Assembly: GCA_034716535.1 (NCBI GenBank)
Contig: JAYEJW010000339.1
Span: forward strand, 1-10,521
Direction of reading: 5' to 3'
DNA from: JAYEJW01 sp034716535
Lineage (GTDB): Bacteria > Pseudomonadota > Gammaproteobacteria > Chromatiales > Chromatiaceae
Length of the DNA: 10,521 bases
Shown: piece after piece, positions 1 to 7,521 of the stretch
Numbering within the stretch: position 1 is the first letter of the stretch
Layout: each line of letters opens with the position of its first letter
Made by a program: the position numbers and the translations under genes
Notes under the pieces: model-generated
The model's database searches: none
What the model was told of the DNA's origin: nothing
Seen by the model: only the letters and a program-made list of their open reading frames with translations

Positions 1-5
1 GAAAA

Positions 6-128
6 CGTGGTCTGTCCCTGAGGAGGTGATAGGGAGGTGATAGTGGTACGGCTTGGTGTTTAGGTAATAAGGTTACGCCTGCTCTTCAAAACCCGCAAAA
101 CCCGGCGCAAAACCCGGGACAGACCACG
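6..128. repeat. Short element bounded by 13-bp perfect inverted repeats (MITE/REP-like)
   Basis: The left end CGTGGTCTGTCCC (6-18) is the exact reverse complement of GGGACAGACCACG (116-128), giving a 123-bp unit with perfect 13-bp termini. Inside are two tandem copies of GGAGGTGATAG (22-32 and 33-43) and three copies of CAAAACCCG (87-95, 96-104, 108-116), the first two directly adjacent. No ORF is credible inside. The structure resembles a non-autonomous miniature inverted-repeat element or a REP-type palindromic repeat. I recall similar GGGACAGACCACG termini near Y1/REP-associated transposases in gammaproteobacteria, but cannot verify that here. No target-site duplication is visible, and the window starts only 5 bp outside the left end. 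Seen: the repeats. Inferred: the mobile origin. Confidence 0.6.
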
Positions 129-137
129 ATAGCTCGC

Positions 138-170
138 CGCCGATATACGGCGCGGTGAAGGAAAATTTCC
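138..170. other. Small inverted repeats downstream of the PIN toxin gene
   Basis: Two small symmetries lie between the left-edge element and the toxin stop codon: CGCCG-ATATA-CGGCG (138-152) and the near-palindrome GGAAAATTTCC (160-170). On the minus strand the toxin transcript passes a T-rich stretch (about 173-180), then these stems, so they do not form a standard terminator (stem followed by T-run). They may help end the toxin mRNA, or may be chance. Confidence 0.25.
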
Positions 171-189
171 CAAGAGAAAAAGCGGGAGT

Positions 190-600
190 TCATTCCTCCG
201 GAAGCGAGATCCACTCCGGCTTAATTGCCTCTAAGGAGTTGAAATGGGGGTCGGTTGTGACGAACCGCCCGCATCCGTGGTGCGTGGCAATCGCACAATG
301 AACGGCGTCCATCGCCTTCAGGCCCTCGCGATTAGCCGAGCTCAGCGCATCTTCAAACACCGTTTGGGGGACGTTCAAGTTGCGATTCCCATCGAGCAGC
401 GCCCGATAAATGCCGGAAAGCCTCTCGTCCTTGAGTCGCAACGGTCTGATCAGCACCTCCAGCCGCACTGCGTCCGACGTGCAGAGCTCCCAGCCATCCT
501 GAGTCAGCGACGTGAGTACCGCGCGAATCGGCGGGCGATACTCGTCCAAGCCCTCGACCAGGGTAATCCATACACAGGCGTCGACATAAGCAAGCTTCAT
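190..600 (-). CDS. vapC: PIN-domain ribonuclease toxin (VapC family)
   Basis: This 136-residue protein has the length and layout of a single PIN domain, the Mg2+-dependent endoribonuclease fold of VapC toxins, which usually cleave tRNA or rRNA. The acidic residues expected in the active site are present: D7 (AYVDACVW), E48 (RLEVLIRP), D98 (KAMDAVHCAIA) and D117 (FVTTDPHF). The protein therefore looks catalytically intact. The ATG at 598-600 overlaps the TGA of the upstream antitoxin gene as ATGA, which indicates translational coupling and one bicistronic mRNA. There is no membrane segment or signal peptide. The target RNA cannot be deduced. VapC is used as a family name, and no specific characterised orthologue is claimed. 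Confidence 0.85.
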   Translation of the reverse strand: MKLAYVDACVWITLVEGLDEYRPPIRAVLTSLTQDGWELCTSDAVRLEVLIRPLRLKDERLSGIYRALLDGNRNLNVPQTVFEDALSSANREGLKAMDAVHCAIATHHGCGRFVTTDPHFNSLEAIKPEWISLPEE

Positions 601-824
601 TCAGACTCGCGGAATTCCCGAAGCGAGCTCAGGATGTCCCGATGACTGCGGCGCGGAATGTCCTGCGCCTCGATCCCATCGAGAATCTCGGATAACACCG
701 CCCACTGCGAGCGCGAGCGCTCGTCGTCGTCCACAATGCTGATACGAACATGTTTTCCGCGATACCGGTCCGGCAGCTTCGCCGTGAGCACACCATCCTT
801 AGAGACATCGGCTTCGATTTGCAT
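597..824 (-). CDS. Antitoxin partner of the PIN toxin (VapB-like, 75 aa)
   Basis: This small protein of 75 residues sits directly upstream of the PIN toxin and overlaps it by 4 bp (ATGA). I chose the ATG at 822-824 because GAGG lies 7 bases upstream of it and because the predicted N-terminus (MQIEADVSKDGVLTAKLP) looks like a natural beta-rich DNA-binding start. The frame stays open upstream to 995, but that extension is Cys/Arg-rich and has no Shine-Dalgarno sequence. Residues 1-32 resemble the short beta-strand N-terminus of AbrB-like or related antitoxins. Residues 40-75, rich in charged residues and ending HRDILSSLREFRESE, would be the flexible toxin-wrapping tail. Such proteins neutralise the toxin and usually repress their own promoter with it. 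The family assignment rests on context and architecture more than on a clear motif. Confidence 0.7.
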   Translation of the reverse strand: MQIEADVSKDGVLTAKLPDRYRGKHVRISIVDDDERSRSQWAVLSEILDGIEAQDIPRRSHRDILSSLREFRESE

Positions 825-1184
825 GGGAGACCTCGCATCTTGCCAACGTGCGGTCGATTCTGTCAGGGGCGAGCGGTCAAAGCAATCTCTCCGCTTACAG
901 CACCTCTGCAGAGCGAAGGCGTGAATGGGAGCCCCGGCTGCGACGCCCACGTCCGCTTCGGGATTCACTCCCGCAGTTCGGCGGGCTCTGGTCAATGACC
1001 GTTTGGCCGATTGCGGACCGTCGCTTCCTCGGCCTGCCCTAGTGTCCGAACTTCTTCCGCCGTGCCAAAAGGCCCAATCTGGCCACCGTCCCCTTCTGGC
1101 CGCAATGTAACGTCCGACCCCACAACAGCCCCCTTCTCTTCCGAAACGAAGTTTCGCAGTAATTATTTTGCGCGAGCAAAATAA
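825..1184. other. Gene-free spacer between the toxin-antitoxin pair and dnaJ
   Basis: This stretch of 360 bp has short overlapping open frames but none with a ribosome binding site or recognisable protein. Near the antitoxin gene, the minus strand holds TTGACC (875-880), one mismatch from a -35 box, and CAGAAT (857-862), but their 12-bp spacing is wrong for a single promoter. Possible operator symmetries are CTCTGCAGAG (904-913) and AGCGG/CCGCT (872-876 and 891-895). Around 990-1110 several GGCC- and GACCG-containing words recur, which may be a decayed intergenic repeat. The last 45 bp hold the dnaJ 3' hairpins, listed separately. Confidence 0.5.
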
Positions 1185-1186
1185 TT
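1142..1186 (-). terminator. Double hairpin at the 3' end of dnaJ
   Basis: A perfect 11-bp stem, AATTATTTTGC (1161-1171) with GCAAAATAATT (1176-1186) around a 4-nt loop, overlaps the last bases of the dnaJ stop codon. Just beyond it on the minus strand is a 6-bp stem, CGAAAC (1142-1147) with GTTTCG (1151-1156). Neither is followed by a good T-run, so these are not textbook intrinsic terminators. Their position at the end of a four-gene heat-shock cluster suggests a 3' boundary or mRNA-stabilising role. The AT-rich stem stands out in a GC-rich region. Confidence 0.5.
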
Positions 1187-2321
1187 AGAGCCCCATCTTC
1201 TCAAAGAAGCTCTTCACCCCGTCCAGCCAAGACGTGGACTGGGGGCTGTGCCTCTCCCCGCCCGCCTGTACCGTCTCGTCGAGTTCCCGCAGCAATTCTT
1301 TCTGGCGTTCTGTGAGATTCACCGGCGTCTCCACGATGATGCGGCAGATGAGGTCGCCCACGGCGCCGCCTCGCACCGGCCGCACTCCTTTGCCACGCAT
1401 ACGGAACATCTTCCCGGTCTGGGTGCCCGGCGGGATCTTGAGCATCACCTTGCCGTTCAGGGTCGGCACCTGCAGCTCACCGCCCAGGGCCGCCGTAACG
1501 AAGCCGATCGGGACCTCGCAGAACAGATGGCTCTCCTCTCGGGTGAAGATCCGGTGCTCCTTGACCTGCACCTGCACGTAGAGGTCCCCGGGCGGCCCCC
1601 CCTGCTCCCCGAGCTCCCCTTCGCCCGCCAGGCGGATACGATCTCCCGTGTCCACGCCCGCCGGCACCTTCACCGACAGGGTCTTGTGCTCCTGCACGCG
1701 GCCGTGGCCATGACAATAGCCGCAGGCCTCCTCGATGACCGTGCCGGCGCCGCGGCATTGGGGGCAGGTCTGCTGGATCGAGAAGAAACCCTGCTGCATG
1801 CGCACTTGACCTGCGCCGTTGCAGGTGGGACAGGTCTTCGCCTTGGTCCCCGGCTTGGCGCCGGAGCCACCGCAGAACTGGCACTCGACCAGCGTGGGGA
1901 TGCGGATCTTGACTTCCTTGCCGGAGACCGCCTCCTCCAGGGTGAGCGCAAGGTCATAGCGCAGATCGGCCCCGCGGTGCGCGCGCCGGCCACCGGCCCG
2001 TCCGCCGCCGCCGAAGATGTCGCCGAATACGTCGCCGAAGATGTCGGAGAAGGAGCCGCCACCGCCGAAGTCCCCAGCGCCGCCGAATCCGGCGCCTGCA
2101 TCCACACCGGCGTGACCGAACTGGTCATAGGCCGAACGCTTCTTGGGGTCGTTCAGGACCTCATAGGCCTCTTTGGCCTCCTTGAACTTCCGCTCCGACT
2201 CCTCGCCCGGGTTGCGGTCGGGGTGGAACTTCATGGCGAGCCGCCGATAGGCCTTCTTGACGTCCGCCTCGCTGGCGTTCCGGCTGACCCCCAAGACCTC
2301 GTAGTAATCGCGTTTGGACAT
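1185..2321 (-). CDS. dnaJ: Chaperone protein DnaJ (Hsp40)
   Basis: This is the J-protein cochaperone that delivers unfolded clients to DnaK and stimulates its ATPase in the cytoplasm. All type I (DnaJA) parts are present in its 378 residues. The J domain (about 4-70) contains HPD at 33-35. A Gly/Phe-rich linker follows (about 75-112). Four zinc-binding CxxCxGxG repeats lie at 147-154, 164-171, 186-193 and 200-207. Two beta-sandwich substrate-binding domains and a C-terminal dimerisation segment end at SFFEKMGL. Length matches the E. coli protein (376). The gene is last in the hrcA-grpE-dnaK-dnaJ series. No strong Shine-Dalgarno precedes the ATG (AAGAG at best), and the start sits against 7-bp repeats with self-complementary AGCT cores. 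Translation may therefore depend on dnaK or on local RNA folding. Confidence 0.98.
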   Translation of the reverse strand: MSKRDYYEVLGVSRNASEADVKKAYRRLAMKFHPDRNPGEESERKFKEAKEAYEVLNDPKKRSAYDQFGHAGVDAGAGFGGAGDFGGGGSFSDIFGDVFGDIFGGGGRAGGRRAHRGADLRYDLALTLEEAVSGKEVKIRIPTLVECQFCGGSGAKPGTKAKTCPTCNGAGQVRMQQGFFSIQQTCPQCRGAGTVIEEACGYCHGHGRVQEHKTLSVKVPAGVDTGDRIRLAGEGELGEQGGPPGDLYVQVQVKEHRIFTREESHLFCEVPIGFVTAALGGELQVPTLNGKVMLKIPPGTQTGKMFRMRGKGVRPVRGGAVGDLICRIIVETPVNLTERQKELLRELDETVQAGGERHSPQSTSWLDGVKSFFEKMGL

Positions 2322-2332
2322 GTTCTAGCTCT

Positions 2333-2470
2333 TAGCTGTCAGCTGTTAGCTGTTAGCTGTTCGCCATCGGCGTTGCGCCTTCGGCCGGCGCGTTTAGCGT
2401 TCGCTGCCAGCAATGACAAAAGCGCGCAGGCGCCTGTCGAGACGCCTGCACGCTTCGCGCTAACAGCTAA
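2333..2470. repeat. Repeat-built spacer between dnaK and dnaJ
   Basis: Most of the 160-bp dnaK-dnaJ spacer looks like an inserted structured element. Next to dnaJ are four tandem 7-bp units TAGCTGT (2333-2360, the second starting with C). Next to dnaK is GCTAACAGCTAA (2459-2470), the exact reverse complement of TTAGCTGTTAGC (2346-2357), so the ends form a 12-bp inverted repeat. Between them are GC-rich stems: CGCC/GGCG (2362-2365 and 2369-2372), GCGCC/GGCGC (2375-2379 and 2387-2391) and the larger hairpin at 2421-2454. There is no coding capacity. A dispersed intergenic repeat is likely, but copy number cannot be judged from this window. Confidence 0.55.
2418..2454 (-). terminator. Attenuator-like hairpin between dnaK and dnaJ
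   Basis: Read on the minus strand, AGCGTGCAGGCG pairs with CGCCTGCGCGCT over 12 bp (one U-G wobble, plus-strand 2443-2454 with 2421-2432) around a 10-nt loop. The stem is followed directly by TTT and then G. The T-run is short, so termination would be partial. This would fit lower output of dnaJ than of dnaK, as is common for these operons. The hairpin lies inside the repeat-derived spacer. Confidence 0.5.
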
Positions 2471-2481
2471 TCGCTAACCGC

Positions 2482-4425
<1,944 letters not shown>

Positions 4426-4505
4426 GATTCTTTATCTCCGCGTTGAATTCTTTGCGATCCCGGCGCGTTCTCTGCCGACTCAGTTGGGGGAAAACCCTGT
4501 TGTTT

Positions 4506-5120
4506 TCAAGACTGTTTCCCCTCGCCGGATTGCGAGACGATGACCATTGCCGGACGTACCAGCCGACCGTTGAGCAGATAACCTTTCTGGACCACGGTGA
4601 CTACCCTGTTGGCGGGGACGTCATTGCGCGGCTGTGTGGTCATCGCCTGGTGGAGCTCGGGGTTGAAAGGCTCGCCCTGGGGATCGATCTGCTCGACGCC
4701 GAACCTGGTCATGACGTCGTTAAGCAACTTAAGAGTCAGCTCGGTCCCCTCGCGCAGCTTCTCCACGTCTGCGCTGCCGTCCTGGGCCGCGTCGTGACCC
4801 AACTCGAGGCTATCGCGCACCTGGAGCAGCTCACGCACGAAGCCGTCCAGGGAGAACTTGTGGGCGTTCTCCAGATCGCGGGCGTGGCGCCGCGTCAGGT
4901 TCTCGATCTCGGCACGCGCCCGCAACAACTGGTCCCAGTGCTCGTCCGCCTTGGCGCGAGCGTCCTCCAACAGGGCGGTCATTTGAGCCGGAGACGAGGG
5001 AGCCTCTTGCTGGTCCTGATCCGACGCCTGGCTGTCCGGCGAACCCGGCGTGACCCGCCCTGCCGTGTCGTCGGTCTCCACCGGCTGTTCGGGTTTGTCT
5101 GTCTGCTGCTCATTGATCAT
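4506..5120 (-). CDS. grpE: Nucleotide exchange factor GrpE
   Basis: GrpE releases ADP from DnaK to reset the chaperone cycle, and it also senses temperature through its long helices. I chose the ATG at 5118-5120 because a strong GGAGG lies 5 bases upstream. The frame is open further to 5186 but without such a site. The resulting 204-residue protein matches the family length (197 in E. coli). Residues 1-45 are acidic, Gln-rich and probably disordered. Residues about 50-110 form the long dimerising helix (LLRARAEIENLTRRHARD). Residues 145-198 form the beta domain, including the family signature FNPELHQAM (152-160) and the ending YLLNGRLVRPAMVIVS (181-196). It is separated from hrcA by 231 bp with several hairpins, including a strong terminator. 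Confidence 0.97.
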   Translation of the reverse strand: MINEQQTDKPEQPVETDDTAGRVTPGSPDSQASDQDQQEAPSSPAQMTALLEDARAKADEHWDQLLRARAEIENLTRRHARDLENAHKFSLDGFVRELLQVRDSLELGHDAAQDGSADVEKLREGTELTLKLLNDVMTRFGVEQIDPQGEPFNPELHQAMTTQPRNDVPANRVVTVVQKGYLLNGRLVRPAMVIVSQSGEGKQS

Positions 5121-5208
5121 TTGAGCCTCCAAAACATGCTCAGGCCGCACCCTCGACCGCGTACCCAACCGGGTCGACACAGCCAATGCGGCTTTTTCTA
5201 ATAGAGAT

Positions 5209-5240
5209 GCTGACTATTGGCCATCCTGGCCAAAATCAGC
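5209..5240. other. Interrupted stem-loop upstream of grpE
   Basis: GCTGA (5209-5213) pairs with TCAGC (5236-5240) and TTGGCCA (5217-5223) pairs with TGGCCAA (5227-5233), around a TCC loop with a 3x2 internal bulge. It lies about 90-120 bp upstream of the grpE start, with no T-run on either side. It could be an operator, an mRNA 5' end or processing structure, or one more part of the hairpin cluster after hrcA. Confidence 0.4.
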
Positions 5241-5274
5241 ACGGAACCGGAAAAGCGCGGTTTCCCGGTTCCGT
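5241..5274. other. 10-bp perfect stem-loop in the hrcA-grpE spacer
   Basis: ACGGAACCGG (5241-5250) is the exact reverse complement of CCGGTTCCGT (5265-5274), with a 14-nt loop whose ends can extend pairing (AAA/TTT). On the plus strand it is followed by CATTTT, and on the minus strand by GCTGATTTT. It could therefore be a weak terminator in either direction or an RNA-stability stem. Confidence 0.5.
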
Positions 5275-5304
5275 CATTTTCAGTCGCTAACGCGCCGGAA
5301 AATG

Positions 5305-5323
5305 GCGGGGCATCCTGCCCCGC
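5305..5323 (-). terminator. Second hairpin downstream of hrcA
   Basis: GCGGGGCA (5305-5312) and TGCCCCGC (5316-5323) form a perfect, very GC-rich 8-bp stem with a TCC loop. On the minus strand it directly follows the T-run of the first hrcA terminator and is itself followed by CATTTT. It probably backs up termination or blocks 3' exonucleases. Confidence 0.55.
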
Positions 5324-5349
5324 AAAAAACGCCGACTGGATCGGCGTTT
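5324..5349 (-). terminator. Intrinsic terminator of hrcA
   Basis: On the minus strand, just after the hrcA TAG, a perfect 9-bp stem (plus-strand 5327-5335 with 5341-5349, core GCCGA/TCGGC) closes a 5-nt loop. Six T residues (5324-5329) follow, partly within the stem. This is a textbook rho-independent terminator and should strongly limit read-through from hrcA into grpE. Confidence 0.85.
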
Positions 5350-5351
5350 CG

Positions 5352-6407
5352 CTATTGTTTCTTCAGCGCCGCGCCTAAGAGACGCGCCGTTACATCGACG
5401 ATCGGAATCACCCGCGGGTAGTCCATCCGCGTCGGTCCGATCACCCCCAGGACGCCGATAATCTGGTCATCGATGCGATAGGGGGCGGTGACCAGACTGC
5501 AATCATCCAGCAACTGATAGCCCGACTCCTCGCCGACAAAGATCTGCACCCCCTCGGCCTCGATACAGCGATCGAGCAGGTGCAGGATCTCGCTCTTCTT
5601 GGTAAACGCCTCGAACAACTGCTTGAGACGTTCCATGCTCGCCAGCTCGTTGAACTCCATCAGATTGGTCTGGCCGGCGATAAAACAATCATCCGTCGTT
5701 TCCGCGGCCTCCACGACCCGCTGGGCCATCTCCACCGCGCGCATCATGATCTGGTCCATGTGCTCATGGGTGGTCTTGAGGTCCGCGAGCAGACGCTTGC
5801 GCACTTCCCCCATATCCTGGCCGGTGAACATCGCGTTAAGAAAGTTGGCGGCCTCTTCGAGCTGGGCGGGCGAGTAGCCGCGTTCGCTGTTGATAATGCG
5901 GTTGTGCACCTCCCCGTCACTGGTCACCAGGATCGCCACTACCCGATGACCGGACAGCGGCAGGAACTCGATCTGGCGAAAGACGTTGCGCTCGTGGCGC
6001 GGCAGCATGACGACACCCGCCATGTGCGTAACGCCGGAGAGCACGACGGAGGCGCTTTCGACGAGTCGGCTGGCATCGCCCAGGTTTTCCAAGCGGCGGC
6101 GCATGGCCTCCACCTCCTGCTCCTCCAGGGGCTTGACCGTGAGCAGCGAATCGATGAACAGGCGATAGCCCGAGACGGTGGGCACCCGCCCCGCAGAGGT
6201 ATGGGGGGAAACCACAAGGCCCATCTCCTCCAGGTCGGCCATGACGTTGCGCACCGTGGCCGGACTGAGGTCCAAACCCGTCTCCTTCGCAAGCGTGCGC
6301 GACCCCACGGGCTGCCCATCCCTGATGTAGCGCTCGATCAAGGCCTTCAGGAAATGCAGGGCGCGCTCGCTGACCTGGTTTTCGCCGCTCGCGGTGTAGG
6401 TTGCCAA
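5352..6407 (-). CDS. hrcA: Heat-inducible transcription repressor HrcA
   Basis: HrcA represses class I heat-shock genes by binding the CIRCE operator, and in other bacteria it is kept active by chaperones. The 351-residue protein has an N-terminal winged helix-turn-helix (about 10-75) containing YIRDGQPVGSRTLA (27-40) and LSPATVRNVMADLEE (47-61). The conserved SPHTSAGRVPTVSGYR follows (67-82), then a GAF-like core and the C-terminal motif GVLGVIGPTRMDYPRVI (318-334). The only reasonable start in frame is TTG at 6405-6407, since no ATG or GTG lies between the upstream stop and the DNA-binding domain, and a weak purine stretch precedes it. A promoter and CIRCE lie 43-106 bp upstream, so the gene is very probably autoregulated. 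It is divergent from nadK and is followed directly by its own terminator. Confidence 0.97.
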   Translation of the reverse strand: MATYTASGENQVSERALHFLKALIERYIRDGQPVGSRTLAKETGLDLSPATVRNVMADLEEMGLVVSPHTSAGRVPTVSGYRLFIDSLLTVKPLEEQEVEAMRRRLENLGDASRLVESASVVLSGVTHMAGVVMLPRHERNVFRQIEFLPLSGHRVVAILVTSDGEVHNRIINSERGYSPAQLEEAANFLNAMFTGQDMGEVRKRLLADLKTTHEHMDQIMMRAVEMAQRVVEAAETTDDCFIAGQTNLMEFNELASMERLKQLFEAFTKKSEILHLLDRCIEAEGVQIFVGEESGYQLLDDCSLVTAPYRIDDQIIGVLGVIGPTRMDYPRVIPIVDVTARLLGAALKKQ

Positions 6408-6449
6408 GGCTCTCTCGCGGGGAAGAAAAGACCGACCAAAGGAGAAGGA

Positions 6450-6476
6450 TTAGCACTCGATTCGAGGGAGTGCTAA
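6450..6476 (-). promoter_or_regulatory. CIRCE operator (HrcA binding site)
   Basis: TTAGCACTC (6450-6458) and GAGTGCTAA (6468-6476) are separated by exactly 9 bp, a perfect match to the CIRCE consensus. It begins right where transcription from the promoter at 6484-6512 should start. HrcA bound here would block initiation, and the element would also lie in the 5' untranslated RNA. I saw no second CIRCE in the window, including in front of grpE. Confidence 0.97.
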
Positions 6477-6483
6477 CACCGGC

Positions 6484-6512
6484 AATTTAGGGTTTGAGGG
6501 ACAGACTGTCAA
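6484..6512 (-). promoter_or_regulatory. Sigma70-type promoter of hrcA
   Basis: On the minus strand a perfect -35 box TTGACA (plus-strand 6507-6512) is followed after exactly 17 bp by TAAATT (6484-6489; 4 of 6 matches to TATAAT). The start of transcription would fall near 6477, at the edge of CIRCE. The arrangement of a housekeeping promoter plus CIRCE implies control by HrcA rather than by a heat-shock sigma factor. An inverted repeat GGGACA/TGTCCC (6498-6503 and 6515-6520) straddles the -35 box. Confidence 0.85.
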
Positions 6513-6562
6513 GATGTCCCGCTCCCTTTGCAAATCAATTCTCGAACATTCCCGTTTCGCGG

Positions 6563-6591
6563 TTGGCTGCGCACCGCACCCGTGCTACTTT
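6563..6591 (+). promoter_or_regulatory. Candidate promoter of nadK
   Basis: TTGGCT (6563-6568) is followed after 17 bp by TACTTT (6586-6591), preceded by TGC, which gives an extended -10 pattern. The hexamer matches are modest (4 of 6 and 3 of 6). It lies about 50 bp before the nadK ATG and is the best candidate I see on the plus strand of the divergent region. Confidence 0.4.
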
Positions 6592-6639
6592 GGGCCCGCA
6601 CTCGACAGGGGGCGCCCAATTCTCCGCAATCCTCGGCCC

Positions 6640-7521
6640 ATGTCCCAGTTCCAAGCAGTCGGCATCATCGGCAAACAGGGCGAGACCGCAAAGGTCAAGG
6701 CTACCCTCGTGCGGTTGGTGGCCCACCTGCGCTCACGCCGCCGGGAGGTCTTCTTCGACGCCGTCAGCGGCTCCATGCTCGAGCAGCCCGAAACGCGGGT
6801 GCTCAGCACGGCTGACCTCGGCAGGCGTTGCTCCTTGGCGGTGGTCGTCGGGGGCGACGGCACCCTGCTCCACGCCGCCCGTTCCATAGCCGAATCCGGC
6901 CTGCCCCTGGTCGGCATCAATTTGGGCCGGCTCGGCTTTCTCGTCGACGTCTCTCCGGAGGAGATAGAGACCTGCCTCGATCAGATCCTTGCCGGAGAGT
7001 ATGACGAAGAGGCCCGCTGCATGCTCGCCGCGCGAGCAAATGGCGAGACGTTCAGCGCCCTCAACGACGTGGTCATCCACAAGTGGAACACGGCGCGCAT
7101 GATCGAGTTCGAGACCTACATCGACGGAGTCTTCGTCAATGCGCAACGCTCGGACGGGATCATCGTCTCCACTCCGACCGGCTCCACTGCGTATGCCCTC
7201 TCCGGCGGTGGTCCCCTGCTGCACCCGGCACTGGACGCCGTGGTGCTGGTGTCCATCTGCCCTCACACCCTGAGCAACCGTCCCCTGGTGGTGGCAGGCG
7301 GGAGCCACATCGAGATCCGTATCTGCGGATACGAGCAGGGCCAGGTGCAGATCACCTGCGATGGGCAGACAAACCTCGCCCTCGAGCCCCACGCCCATGT
7401 GCTCGTGGAGAAAATGCCTCACCCCACCCGCCTGCTTCACCCCAAGGGCCACGATCACTATAAGATCCTCCGCGCCAAGCTCGGTTGGGGTGGTCATCCA
7501 CCTACCTCCGGCCCATGCTGA
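6640..7521 (+). CDS. nadK: NAD kinase
   Basis: NadK phosphorylates NAD with ATP to make NADP in the cytoplasm. From the ATG at 6640 the protein has 293 residues, against 292 in E. coli, and begins MSQFQAVGIIGKQG as in the family. The frame is open further upstream to 6514, but that part is not family-like. Family motifs are present: GGDGT (71-75), INLGRLGF (93-100), the ND motif (142-143), TPTGSTAYALSGGGP (178-192) and CDGQ (240-243). There is no good Shine-Dalgarno before the ATG, so the start rests on homology. The last 7 bp overlap the recN start, so the two genes are probably co-transcribed and coupled. This pairing (nadK then recN, next to the hrcA locus) is common in gammaproteobacteria. 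Confidence 0.96.
   Translation: MSQFQAVGIIGKQGETAKVKATLVRLVAHLRSRRREVFFDAVSGSMLEQPETRVLSTADLGRRCSLAVVVGGDGTLLHAARSIAESGLPLVGINLGRLGFLVDVSPEEIETCLDQILAGEYDEEARCMLAARANGETFSALNDVVIHKWNTARMIEFETYIDGVFVNAQRSDGIIVSTPTGSTAYALSGGGPLLHPALDAVVLVSICPHTLSNRPLVVAGGSHIEIRICGYEQGQVQITCDGQTNLALEPHAHVLVEKMPHPTRLLHPKGHDHYKILRAKLGWGGHPPTSGPC

Noticed and set aside
825..995. Longer start for the antitoxin at 995
   Set aside because: The extra 57 residues are Cys/Arg/Ala-rich and lack a ribosome site, whereas the ATG at 824 has GAGG at good spacing.
2333..2360. CRISPR array from the tandem TAGCTGT units
   Set aside because: The units are 7 bp with no spacers and there are no cas genes. It is a simple tandem repeat.
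5121..5241. A sigma32-type promoter before grpE
   Set aside because: The minus strand has CAGCATCT, loosely like the heat-shock -10, but no acceptable CTTGAAA-like -35 at 13-15 bp. The match is too weak to list as a feature.
6498..6506. GGGACAGAC shared with the right terminus of the left-edge element (116-124)
   Set aside because: Nine identical bases without the rest of the terminus is within chance expectation and does not show a second copy of the element.
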